Shown here: in pieces, positions 24,313 through 35,073 of the stretch
How the letters are laid out: each line of letters starts with the position of its first letter
Position numbering within the stretch: the stretch's first letter is position 1
Notes under the pieces: generated by a model
What the model saw: only the letters and a program-made list of their open reading frames with translations
Databases searched by the model: none
Told to the model about the DNA's origin: nothing
NCBI GenBank assembly: GCA_025677815.1
Contig: JAIXMP010000013.1
Span: forward strand, 992,001 to 1,056,000
DNA: 64,000 nucleotides
Direction: 5' to 3'
Origin: Phascolomyces articulosus
Lineage: Eukaryota; Mucoromycota; Mucoromycetes; Mucorales; Lichtheimiaceae
Made by a program: the position numbers and the translations under genes

Positions 24313-26459
24313 CTAGTATTGTAAGTTGCCAAGGCTGAATAGTATATTGTCTGTGACAGCATCTAGTGAACCAAGGGAAATACCTCCCAAGGTCGTCAGT
24401 TTCTTGACAAAACATGTGATTCCATTATTAGAAGAAATTGAAAGAAGACCAAACAATCCAATACAGAACAAAGTGGGTATATCAGCTAAACAAGCAACGA
24501 CTTGATCAGTAACGCAATTGCATTCTTGGAGCACAACAGATTCTAGTGTAGTAATCTCTGTAGCATATCTTTGGAACAATTGAATCAATGAACCATCACC
24601 TTCAGTATTATCCGTAAATGCTAGTTCAAACTCTTTAAGAGGAAACGAGCTGTGGAGCATGGCGTTGGTGATAGCGTCGATATTGTATGGATTGAGTATT
24701 TGAAGTGTATTCAATGAGGAGAATGACCCGCTATTATTATGATTAATAATCGTTTGTAATATAAGTGATTCCACAAATCCATTGAGATCGGATGAAAATG
24801 ACAATCTTTGCAATTTTGTCAATTTCACTTGATCAGTACCAAAAATGTCTTTCACGTCAAATTCATGTTCTAGGCCAAGGGAGTAGAAATTCGCATCAAT
24901 GATCTCAAGGCTATCCATATGTTTGCGAATGGTCGATAAAATATCCAATGCTTCCCGTACACAAAAATTTTGAGGAGTATACATATCATGTAATCCAGAA
25001 GATGTAGATGATGCTATTGATATGCAGCTGCCATTGTTATTACTACTAGTAGTATAACATCTACTACTATTGGAGAGAGCAGCAGTATGTTATTTTAAAG
25101 GAGTCACATTGATCTCTGGATCGATTCCAAGAATTTCGAGATTTGGACAATACTGGATGATGACACCTAGCACATGTTCTGAACAACCATCGAGTACCAA
25201 TCGTCGTATTTTTTGGCATTGTTGTAATAATGGGGTGATTTCTTTATGAGTAATCAAACCTGGTTTTAAATGTAAATCTTCAAGTGTATGATGTGGTGCT
25301 GGTAATGATGTTGATGATTGAGTCGAAGAATGACAATCACCAATGATTGCTACTAAGGGTTCCGTTGTAACGTAGATGAGTCTTGATAAACTAGAGCAAG
25401 CCATCAGTAGATCTGATAATTTTAGAACAGTACATTCTTTTCCAAGGTCTAATTCAAGACACGTTAATGTGGTTCGCATCTGCCAGAAAGCAGCTTTCAA
25501 TGGTAATGGTGCATGTGGATTGATATTTTGTTGTAAATCGGTTGCTATGGATTACCGCACACACCAACTGTAGATTGTGTTTGGTATAGAAAAATAAAGT
25601 AGCAAAAAAATATAGTCATTATTTCTATTTCTATCCCAATATGAAATTAATACAACTATGTTTATCCTATTACCGCCATTTACCTTTCCATTGAAAAGAT
25701 GTCAAATTTTTAAAGCAACCATTTCCAATGGCAAGTAGATATTTTGCCCAAACACGATCATCTTTTGAAAAAAAACGATAGATCATGAATATAAGAGGTA
25801 ATATGAGGCAGTAGGCTCGTAATTTCTTTATCTCCAGCACTTCCATCCATGTTCAAACAAGACCATGCTGTAACACATTCTAACAACTTGGTACGCCACC
25901 TGTGACATACACGAAGACAAACGGACTTAGAGTCCTTTGGTAGTCCTGCAAATATACAATAAGCCAATTCCGTAGGTAATCTGTTAATAAAATCAGCCCG
26001 CTTTCGTTTGATACCTTCCACATTCATCAATTTATCCAAAAGACGGATACATAATGCATTGCTAGATCCTGCCTCTTCGCTGCCGTAGTCGTTGACACCA
26101 ATACCGCTTTGTTGTTGTTGAATAGCAATTTTATAATTCCCAATGGCATATTCGTACTTGCCTTTCATGGCAAAAATGTCACCCAATAATTCTTAACCCA
26201 GTATGGAATTGGGATTGATATGGATGGCTTGCAAAACATCGTTCACAGCTGCATCGAATTGTCCAATCATACTTAAAGCATATGCGCGATGGAAGAATGT
26301 TGTGGCTAGTAAGGTCTGAAAAATCTCGTTCAGGGTGATCGATGCACAGTCAATGGCACGCGTATAATTATGAATGTCGATAGCACGGCCAACCTGAGAA
26401 AACGCTCTTTTGGAGGGTTCCACGTTAAGTGTATAAGATGGAAACGTGAAAACTGGCAT
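24313..26459 (-). pseudogene. Broken TPR - F-box - leucine-rich-repeat gene
   Basis: Two exons, 26459-25684 and 25544-24313. Order of domains: a TPR-like helical pair ('HRAYALSMIGQFDAAVNDVL', then 'GDIFAMKGKYEYAIGNYKIA'), an F-box ('INRLPTELAYCIFAGLPKDS', 'VCLRVCHRWRTKLLE') and long irregular LRRs to the C-terminus. This is a common Mucorales architecture; intact members are presumed SCF ubiquitin-ligase adaptors. Three lesions break the frame: an in-frame TAA at 26193-26195 inside the TPR region; one base too many in an eight-A run (plus strand, 25768-25775) just after the F-box; and an in-frame TAA at 25090-25092 in the LRR region. Discounting these, the phase across the 139-base intron closes and the whole would encode about 668 residues. 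Splice sites and domain residues are otherwise well kept, so inactivation looks recent. Sequencing error could explain the homopolymer change but hardly both stops. Confidence 0.72.
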
Positions 26460-27901
26460 TGGGATTCAATCTCGAAGAAGAAGAAGAAGAAGAAGAGACC
26501 ATTGGTATTTTCCGACGATCAGTTTTCTTTTTGAGAAAAACACATATCAAAGTCTTAAAACTTTCTCACGGTTTCCCATGAAAAAAAAATCTCTGATTCC
26601 AGTGACAAAGATCTATCATTTGGATAATGACATAATAGACCTGCTGTTGCTTAAGTAACTATTTGTTGGATGCATGATCAATTAAGGGGTATATAACAGT
26701 AAAATTATTATTATAAGTATACCCATGTTGGTATTTTACTGGTGCTATGTCGAGTTTCAACCACTAGTGGCCTCTTGTATTGGATTTTTCCTATTAATTC
26801 GCGCCCATGCATTTTCAATTTCGCTGAAGGTGATTTTTATAACTTTGCACATTTTATAATACAAATATACAGGGAATCCGCGAAGTTCAAAATTATTGCA
26901 TATGCGAAATGAAAATATGTCGCCCACGAAGTATTAGGAAAAATACAATATTATCAGCAAGAAACGTGGATGCATGAGATAAATGAAGAATGATGACGTA
27001 GAAATCATCTCTCTCGCCTAAAAGAGGTATGCTGGATAGATCATATTGCCTTTTATACGAGTTTTATAATGATACCTTTTCTAATTATATCAAGACTTCG
27101 TTCTTTTAAGTTCTTTCTTGGGGATTGTGACTTGAATATTACATTTTTAACTTTATTAACATAATAATTCTTTCTTGTAATATAAATCCATCATGTGAAT
27201 GCTAAATAACTAATAGTACATATGTGAAATTTTTTACAATTCTAATTTACAAGTAGTGTACACAACTTTTAATTTCTCCCATAGTTTTGGCGTTTAGTAG
27301 CACAAATAAGCTGATGTATTAGCACATCATTCTGAGAATAATAAATGTATTACCAGAAAGTGTTGCACAGCAGTGCGTTTTTTCTGCTTCATTTATTATG
27401 CGTCAAGCGATAGTAATTGATTCTTGCGATTTAAAAGTAAATAAATAATGCATATGAAAAGGGTGTATGAACGTGTTAATTGTAAAAATAGCAAATAAGA
27501 AAAGGGACAGGATTTAGAGAATAAAAGATTGTTCTAACCGTATGGACAAAGAAAAAAAAAACCAGTTCCCAGGTCTTTTCCATCCCTGACGTCTGAACTT
27601 TTTTTTTGATGGGATCACAACGAATTACTCATTTTTAAAATTAGAAAATGTGAATTCCGAATAGTTTAGTAAGTGCAACAAAGAAAGATTTAAATATGTG
27701 GATGCAACCGTCATCCTATTTCTTCTTCTTTTTTTTCTTTGTAGCTCCTTTATTCAGTCTTGGTAAGTGATCTATTTCATTATACACAGCTATGTTTACT
27801 CGATTATGTCCCAAAACTATTATACATGGATGTACTCAATCCCATGTCTGTTTGTATTTAGTACACAAATACTTTATTTTTTTGATCAAGAGTATATAAA
27901 C
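26460..27901. other. Intergenic region
   Basis: A+T-rich, with a GAA repeat at ~26474-26494. No gene was recognised. The last ~150 bases should contain the promoter of the secreted protein gene; the pyrimidine tract at 27718-27750 is probably part of it. Confidence 0.5.
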
Positions 27902-28438
27902 ATGGTCAAAATTGTTACTATTGGTAAGTAATAAATGTTCTAGTTTTTTTTTTTTTTTTACTTTTTCATTACTGCTATGCGAATAGTAATATTCTATTGT
28001 ATAATTCCAATTCCATTCTCAAAGTATTAATTAAAAAAACACACTTTCTTTTATAACATTCGGCTTCCACTACCAGTCGCCGCTGTTTTAGCCCTTTCCT
28101 CCGTGACATTCGGCTGTGACTGTGGTCAAGGTCTTAATGATATTATACGTGCATCTACGATCGTCAGTCAAGCTTGTGGTGAACATAACTCAGGTTCTGC
28201 CAAATCTGCCTTTTCGAACTTGGAGAACGTTGTCCAAAGAGTTTGCAATAATGCAGTACCTGTTAGAGGACGTTTTCTAGAAAAAGTATCGGAGATCCGT
28301 ACGCGAGTAGGAGAAGGCGATTGGAATCGATGTGCACAAGCAGCACAACAGCTTACTTCTATTGCAGGCGATTATGGTCGTTCTAGCGCTTGCTGCGGTA
28401 GAGATTGCGGTATTAATGAAGGACCTTGGAGCAATTAA
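27902..28438 (+). CDS. Small secreted cysteine-rich protein
   Basis: Two exons, 27902-27923 and 28077-28438, joined in phase 1 across a 153-base intron; 127 residues. The first exon codes only the start of the signal peptide. The joined N-terminus is 'MVKIVTIGVAAVLALSSVTF', a clear secretion signal (basic residue, hydrophobic core, small residues), with cleavage expected near residues 19-21. The mature part of ~106 residues has eight cysteines in the order C-x-C, C, C, C, CC, C, enough for four disulphides. It is helical-looking between the cysteines ('SAFSNLENVVQRVCNNAV'). No known family (hydrophobin, LysM, cerato-platanin, CFEM) fits. It could be a wall-associated or effector-like protein; function is unknown. 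The gene converges on the Ubl-RING gene. Confidence 0.72.
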
Positions 28439-28951
28439 ATTATATATGGTCAATAATAATGATATATCAATAATTGACCTACTAGTAATATAATTACGTG
28501 TTGTTTTTAAGAAGTCTACATATTATATCCTTTGGATAACATATATAATTTGATTATTTTGTGCCTAATTTTATTAATTCACAAACTGAAAATAAAAACA
28601 ATATTTATAGCATTATCTAATACAGGTTCTATGTATTGTGTAGCAAAACACGAATACTGGTGTTTTATTTTTTTTCTTTGGAATTAGAAGAGTTTAGTGG
28701 AGCGTTCTATAATAGTTTACACAATTCTTATATGCTAGTACACACATCAGATGAAGAACGACCTTACATGAAAAAAAATTATAATATATGATTTGATGAG
28801 ATCCATTGTGATATATATGCTAAACTATATTCGAAAAAAAAGAGATGTTTATTCATATACCATTAGATCTAATATAACCTTTGTACTACTGAGCAGATGT
28901 TATTACGAAAAAAAATACTGTTGAGTGATATCAATTCGAAGAAGAACATTG
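28439..28951. other. Convergent intergenic region
   Basis: 3' flanks of the secreted protein gene and the Ubl-RING gene. A+T-rich, with no coding or repeat signal. Confidence 0.5.
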
Positions 28952-30094
28952 CTATTGATTGTTTCGATCAGCTCTACAAATAGAACATGTAATGGTTTTC
29001 CATTGAGAAAGACAGCTACTATGAAATTGACGAAGACAAGACGGTAATGTAGTGATAATATCATTGATGTACATTGTTTCCAGGCAAATTGTACACCGTT
29101 CCTTGTAATTGGCATAGTCCTCGATATTTAATACTCCTCTTGGTTCTGTTACTCTATCCACTAGTGATTTTGATTCAATCCGGAGGTAACTCCATAAAGC
29201 TTGTTTTGGTATATCAAAGACTTGATAGAAACTTGGCATTGTCGTAGCCCATTCTTTCAGCGTGTATGATATATAGCCTTGATGAACACCATTGAATCTG
29301 AATTTACAGTTGAAAAATCCAACAGTTACTGGAATCACGTCCTTGTCACCGCAATTCGGGCAAAGAGTTTCTGCTTGTTGAAGTTCAAATGATCCATAGC
29401 CTTGTCTTGATATAACTCGATGTTGTGGTGTACACTTGCAAAACACTTCGATATTGATGCCATCAGCGATAAATCTTCCTTGATTCTTCAACATAACGCT
29501 TCCATTTGTCATTTGTTGGTTACTGAATCCTGACATGTCTGAAATATCAGCAAATAATCTGACAGGCATCATCCCAAAACTACTGCCTCCACATAATTCA
29601 GGGACGAGATGTACCGTTGATCCATTGACTACATTGTAATGTGCAAGTGTGTTATGATCTTGTAACTGCTTCCCGGCAAAAATAATTCGTATATTATTTT
29701 CGCTCTCCAAAAAATAACTTTGCTTGTTTCGAATTGACCCTTTCAGTTGTTTGACAGTTTGATTTACATATAATGGGAAAACGAGCGTTGTGCCTGTTTG
29801 AGTCAAAACAAAAAGTTGATGGTGATTTTGCTGTTCTCCTCTCTTGATTGATGACGCGTGAGAGTCATCACCCTTATGAATATAAAAACAGAATGTATAT
29901 AAATAAAAAAAAACATTTCCTTCCTTTTATACCGTTATCGCTTTTTTTCCCTTTGTTTATAGATAATATACATTATCAAATATTATACTACTCTATACCT
30001 GGCTAATACTGTTGTCTTGAGCATTTGGTATATAATAATTTACTGGAATATCTCCCATAGCTACTGTAGGCACGTACAAACCGGATACTGGCAT
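28952..30094 (-). CDS. Ubiquitin-like domain plus RING-type protein with altered zinc ligand
   Basis: Proposed exons 30094-29999 and 29872-28952 (126-base intron); 338 residues. Residues ~51-126 form a ubiquitin-like domain: 'QLFVLTQTGTTLVFPLYVNQ', 'IRIIFAGKQLQDHNTLAHYN' and 'STVHLVPELCGG' track ubiquitin from residue 2 to the Gly-Gly. A middle region has paired cysteines ('VFCKCTPQHR', 'TLCPNCGD', 'GFFNCKFRFNGV'). The C-terminus (292-331) is RING-like: 'CTICLETMY' ... 'LPSCLRQFHSSC' ... 'CSIC'. This Ubl/Cys-rich/RING order recurs in Mucoromycota proteins I recall. RING proteins recruit E2 enzymes to ubiquitinate substrates. Odd: the usual C-x-H-x-F-H-x-x-C reads C-L-R-Q-F-H-S-S-C, so one zinc ligand is Arg. 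Exon 1 is a prediction; exon 2 lacks an in-frame ATG ahead of the Ubl fold, so an upstream exon is required. Confidence 0.78.
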
Positions 30095-30693
30095 CGTTTA
30101 ATTTGTTCGATCGTTAGCATTTATCGGGACCACCGTAAAAAGAGAGTGTGTGTGAGAAAGAAAACAGAATGAAAAGAAAACTCTAATCTCATTACAAAAA
30201 ATTCTCTGTCTTTGTTTATATCACATTTTTTTTGACAACATCATTTTATCATTTTACTATCCTAATACTGCTACCTACTACCACATGATAGTAACCAAAT
30301 ATGTACTTTTTTGATATATCAGATAACTGTAATAGTATGTTTTCATTATGCTAACTGACACACACACAAATATATATATACATATATATATATTGATATC
30401 TGCAAGGTTAAAAACCATCAAATAATGGTAGTAACAGAACATTATTTTTTTATTTTCTCTTGCTGTATGTTGGATCTTACTAATAATGATGGATTGAAAA
30501 AAAAACAATCAAACGCACAAGAGATCCCAAACAAAGTTAAAATAGGCTTTGCAACCCCCTCCCTCTCAAATCAAAGCATTAATAATTTATCCAATTCAGA
30601 CATATTAAGCATGCACCATTTCAAATCAGTAAATGCTGAAAAAACATATCAATAAGAAATTCAGCATATCTTTTGGTGTCTCTCGAGAAACAT
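30095..30693. other. Intergenic region upstream of the Ubl-RING gene
   Basis: Probable promoter of the Ubl-RING gene. CA and TA dinucleotide runs lie near 30359-30390. The open frame at 30425-30655 on the plus strand has no recognised content. Confidence 0.45.
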
Positions 30694-30855
30694 TTAATTG
30701 ACTTTGTTGACCACGACGCCAATTATGAATCGTATATCCTCGTCGAACATTCTTTCATGTTCTTGAATCCATACCCTTGTGATTGAAGTGATTTCGTTGT
30801 GGGATTTTTCTTTATACAAATATGGTATTGTCTTAGTTGCCCAGTCATAACCCAT
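30694..30855 (-). pseudogene. Possible relict exon related to the Ubl-RING gene
   Basis: A 53-codon ATG-to-TAA frame, too short to stand out by length but protein-like in composition: 'MGYDWATKTIPYLYKEKSHN', then 'TSITRVWIQEHERMFDEDIR'. The pattern of an acidic/Trp start (D-W-A-T), aromatic middle and Trp-rich helix resembles the neighbouring gene's segment 'LKEWATTMPSFYQVF' ... 'ALWSYLRIESKSLVD'. It lies ~600 bases upstream of that gene on the same strand. It could be a remnant of a tandem copy or an unrelated short exon. The similarity was judged by eye and is weak. Confidence 0.28.
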
Positions 30856-31198
30856 GTTATTTATTCTCCAATCTTTTGAATGATGTTAGATAATAACAAG
30901 GAGTTATATACATTACTTCCTTATAGTATAGAAAAACATTACTATAATATCAATTACAGTAACGGTCATACATTGATGGTTTTTCTTTTTTTGAATTGTA
31001 AAAACAGAGCTTTAAAATGTGAATGCATATTATTGTCGACAAAATTTTATACTGCATTAATTATTCCCTGGATGTCAACCAATAACAGGGTTTTTTTATT
31101 CAAAATATAATTTATAATCAGATTTTTTTCAATTTTCTTTTTATTATTACTTTCTTCTTTTTAATTAATTAAAAGAAAACCATCAAAATCGAGAGAAA
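30856..31198. promoter_or_regulatory. Promoter region of the zinc dehydrogenase gene at 31199
   Basis: A+T-rich stretch ending in a pyrimidine-rich run (~31125-31155) and an A-rich leader directly before the ATG. No specific element was assigned. Confidence 0.4.
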
Positions 31199-32735
31199 AT
31201 GATGAATGCAGCAGCGAATTTCGCTCAAGATAAATTAGGTGCTCATCCAACATCAGCATCAAATCAAGATACACAAAATACCGATCCAAACCTTAAAATG
31301 TTAGCTTGCGTATGGCTTGGAAAAGAAAAATTGGAAGTACAAGAGCTCGATGCGCCAGCCATTACTGATCCTGAGGATGCTATTGTAAAAGTGACGGGCA
31401 CAAGTGTCTGTGGATCAGATCTTCATTTATACCATGGTGATGTTGTTCAATTAAAAAAAGGCGATATTTTAGGACATGAAATGATTGGTATTGTTGAGAA
31501 AGTAGGAAAACATGTTATCAACGTCAAGCCTGGGGATCGTGTTGTTGCTTCTTTTAATGTTGCTTGTGGTAAATGCAATTATTGCAAGAGACAGCTTTAT
31601 ACATCGTGTGATACCACCAACGATAGTAATTTACAACAAAGGTTATATGGTATGAGAAATGCTGGAAGTCTTGGTAATTCTCATTTTTCTGGTGGGTTTG
31701 CAGGTATCTCTTTTTTATTTTTTTTTGTCTACTGCTGTACAGCAAATATAGATTTATTAAATAATACATGGGTGATGGATAATGATGGAATTACATCATT
31801 CTTACTATTATAAATTTAAAATCTACAGGTGGCCAAGCTGAATACAGTCGTATTCCATTTTCAAATACCAACCTCTTGAAGGTTCCTGATAGTATTCCTG
31901 ATGAAAAAGCCCTCTATTTAGGAGATATGATCCCCACTAGCTATCATGCAGTTTGGGATACAGGCTGTCAAGAGAACGAAATCATTGGTGTATTTGGTCT
32001 TGGACCCATCGGTTTATCTGTAGTCCAATGGCTCCGAAATGTATTCAAAGCTGCACGTATCATCGTTGTTGACAATGTTCCCGAACGACTTCATTTAGCA
32101 CAAATCCATTGGGATGCTGAACCTATCAATTTTAAAGAAGATCAAGATATCATTAAAAGAATATTTGATCTTGTACCTGAAGGATTGGATCGTGCTATTG
32201 ATTGCGCTGGATTTCGCTATACAAAATCTTTGTTACACAAAATAGAGCATGCTGTGGGTCTGGAAACGGATTCTCCTGAAGTGTTAAACGAATGTCTTCG
32301 TGCTGTCAAAAAATTTGGAACTGTGGGTATCATTGCTGATTATACTGCTTATACAAATCATTTCTTGGTGGGTGCATTGATGGAAAAAGGAATCAGATTA
32401 ATCGGATGTGGTCAAGCGCCTATTCAACGACATTGGGGAGCCTGTTTGGAATACGTTGAAAAAGGCTTGGTATGTAAAAGTTCATTATAGTATATTGTTG
32501 TATTCAATGAATAATTCTTTCTAATACTAAATGGCCTCAATATATGACATAATACATTTATTAATAGTTTGATCCAACGACAATTCTCACCAATCGATAT
32601 CCTTTGGAAAAGACACCTCAAATTTACAAACTTTTTGATGAGAAGGACGCCGGTGTTATCAAAGTATTTATTGAAACCAAGTTTAGCAACAAACCTACAG
32701 TTGGGACTCCAGCACTAGATGATCCTGATGAATAA
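31199..32735 (+). CDS. Zinc-dependent dehydrogenase, glutathione-independent formaldehyde dehydrogenase-like
   Basis: Three exons: 31199-31703, 31829-32469, 32568-32735; 437 residues. Medium-chain dehydrogenase fold. The catalytic zinc site is seen in 'TSVCGSDLHLYHGD' (Cys and Asp) and 'GDILGHEMIGIVEKVG' (His-Glu). The second zinc lobe is 'VACGKCNYCKRQLYTSC', four cysteines. The NAD-binding turn is 'GLGPIGLSVVQWL', and the acidic 'VDNVPERL' suggests NAD rather than NADP. Long insertions in the coenzyme domain ('DRAIDCAGFRY', 'LNECLRAVKKFGTVGIIADY') match the formaldehyde dehydrogenase-like subgroup (about 400 residues) rather than ordinary alcohol dehydrogenases. It may detoxify formaldehyde or related aldehydes in the cytosol. 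The first two codons are both ATG, so either may start. Family certain, substrate inferred. Confidence 0.88.
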
Positions 32736-33483
32736 GAGGATACAAATGATCTTGTAATATAGTAATAGTAATATGTATAATAGCTATAAAATAAATAATA
32801 ATTGAAGCTTACATGTTCGATCAAGACATGGAATTGTCAATTCTTGGTTATAGAGAAAGATCTTCTCATTTAAGCACTGGATGTTAAATGTAGTCACAAT
32901 TATAAGATATACGTATATGCCACCAATAAGTGTTCTTACTAACAAGTACACAGCCATGCTTGAATCACTGAAACTTTAATACCGCATAGATATGCTCGAG
33001 CAACCATTGTGTACGCTTTGTTACCGAGGTACTCAGTCTCTACGCTATCTGAGAACAATTTATGTTCAAGGTTAATTGTGCTCGTATGGTGGGACCATTT
33101 CATTGGGTGATAAGTGCACAAAAAATGGTAAACCACCGTACGTCAATAAGGGAGTGGGTAAATTGTCATTATAATAAAACGAAGTTATGTACAACAGAAC
33201 AATATTCAAGTGTGGGAAAAAGAACCAACACTATGCAGATGCAAGTGTATTTTCAAGATGGGTGCCCTTTATCACCAAATATCTAGTTGCGACAAGGATG
33301 GAACTTGAACTGAAAGGAAGGTAGCTAGCTATATTGGCTGGTACAAGCTCAACGAGTAAGGAACAAGTGCAACTGAAAAAGATCTCCGACTTTCCGGTCA
33401 CTATTTTTTAAGGCACAATTCACCGTGTATTATACCCGTTTGTTTTTTTTGATATATACAAAACCAAAAAGCGAAACAAAAAC
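32736..33483. other. Intergenic region
   Basis: No gene is supported. It has higher G+C than neighbouring gaps at ~32940-33370, with overlapping open frames on both strands (32939-33136 minus; 33062-33286 plus), but neither has a recognisable motif. The promoter of the PPR gene should lie in the last 150 bases. Confidence 0.45.
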
Positions 33484-34569
33484 ATGGGTGGTCGGTCTGT
33501 TGATCTCCTTGTAAAAATGCTAGTACATTCACCATTAACAACATACCAGTCTCGAATATCACCATTAACAATATTCCGACGTTGTCATGGGTGTGGTCGT
33601 GTTGTACGAAGACCGTCCATAAAGTCCAATATAACAACAATAACGGCAATACCATGGCGTAGGGGTTTGACAGTACAAGCAATAGCACAATTACCGCAAG
33701 AACACCACGGACAGCAAGAGCAATATGAACAAGAAATAAAGGAAAGAATACCCCAGCATTCAGAACATGTACGCGACATTTCAGCAGCCATCATTAAACT
33801 TTCACGTAAACGACGAACGACCGAAGCACTCCATCAATACGTTAAAGCACTGTCCAAAAACCAATGGCCAAGCAAAGAATCTCTATACCAACTTGCCAAT
33901 GCACTTTATCTACAAAAGAATCTCAGTGGATTGTACGCATTACATGATACCTTGCTTGTACAATATAAAACAATAACACCATTGTCCAATCGCAAACGAC
34001 GATCCATGATCTATTTGTACACCATGTTGATCAAACTTATTTCCAACAAAACACCACCTCAACAACCACTGGACATGGAATCCATCGTGCGACTTTGTCA
34101 CGAATTGGCAGATTATAATGTGGCTAATCGTGCCAGTTTATATAATGCACTTATTCACCTATTTATGAAACGCAGAGACTATTCGAGTTGCCACGCTTTA
34201 TTCGATAATATGAAAGAACGACATATTCAACCTACTGTTTATACATACAGCATTTTGCTCAAAGTCTACGGATGGCAAAAGGATTTGGATGGTATGGCAC
34301 AATTATTAGATGATATGTATGAACGTCAAATATCACCGGATGCAGGCATCGTCAGTGTCGTTGTGTTTGGATTATGTCGACAACGCGAATTTGATACAGC
34401 ACGTCAATTTGTCAATAGATTGTTTCAGAATGCTGGAGGAGATGCATGGTTAATTGGAATCAATATGCGTGAACAATTATTACAAAATATCGGTCAATCA
34501 CAAGAAAAACACCATCAACGTAAAGCACGGAGGATAAATACCAAAAATAAAAGACGAAAAAAAGTATAA
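33484..34569 (+). CDS. Pentatricopeptide repeat (PPR) protein, probably mitochondrial
   Basis: Single exon, 361 residues. The N-terminus (residues 1-~70) is rich in Arg, Ser and Thr and poor in acids ('RISPLTIFRRCHGCGRVVRR'), consistent with a mitochondrial targeting sequence. PPR-type helical hairpins of ~35 residues follow, clearest at 'SLYNALIHLFMKRRDYSSCH' with 'FDNMKERHIQP', then 'YTYSILLKVYGWQKDLDGMA' with 'LDDMYERQISP', and 'VSVVVFGLCRQREFDTARQF'. The end is very basic (Arg/Lys). PPR proteins bind organellar RNA and act in its processing, stability or translation. Which RNA this one binds cannot be read from sequence. No introns and no breaks. Confidence 0.86.
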   Translation: MGGRSVDLLVKMLVHSPLTTYQSRISPLTIFRRCHGCGRVVRRPSIKSNITTITAIPWRRGLTVQAIAQLPQEHHGQQEQYEQEIKERIPQHSEHVRDISAAIIKLSRKRRTTEALHQYVKALSKNQWPSKESLYQLANALYLQKNLSGLYALHDTLLVQYKTITPLSNRKRRSMIYLYTMLIKLISNKTPPQQPLDMESIVRLCHELADYNVANRASLYNALIHLFMKRRDYSSCHALFDNMKERHIQPTVYTYSILLKVYGWQKDLDGMAQLLDDMYERQISPDAGIVSVVVFGLCRQREFDTARQFVNRLFQNAGGDAWLIGINMREQLLQNIGQSQEKHHQRKARRINTKNKRRKKV

Positions 34570-35073
34570 TTAGCAATATATATTTTATATCATTTGTTTT
34601 CATTTTCTATGGTGGATTTGGATATTATTCAAAATGACGGCTATAATGATACCTTCATATGTTATTGAGAATTGAGAGAAAAGGGGAGAGGATGAAAAAA
34701 AAAGTGTATATCCCTTTAATTACTTTTTTAACCGCAATTGAGAGGATAGATTTCGGGAATGAGTCCACTTGATGGTTCATTTGTTTTTGTATGTTTGTAC
34801 ACGGTATATATTTATGTAAATGATTTTGATTTGACACTAGTATTATACAAAGTACTCTAATAGTATATTAACAAATAAGATTAAGGAAAGGATAGGGGGA
34901 TAGTAAACTATAATACGTGTAAATAGTAATAAAAAGATAAGCGAATAGAGTAATAATAATAATATATAATAGTACGTATAACTACAGTAAGGTTGGTTTT
35001 GTTTTTGTTGTTGTTGTTTGTTTATAATATGTAAATTTTCTTGAATAATAAATAGTTAGTAAAGTATATTTTT
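34570..35073. other. Convergent intergenic region
   Basis: 3' flanks of the PPR gene and the MFS transporter gene. A+T-rich with AAT runs; nothing else seen. Confidence 0.5.

Noticed and set aside
32939..33286. Overlapping frames on both strands in the gap before the PPR gene
   Set aside because: Slightly higher G+C than surroundings, but no recognisable motif, no splice structure and no similarity to other genes in the window.
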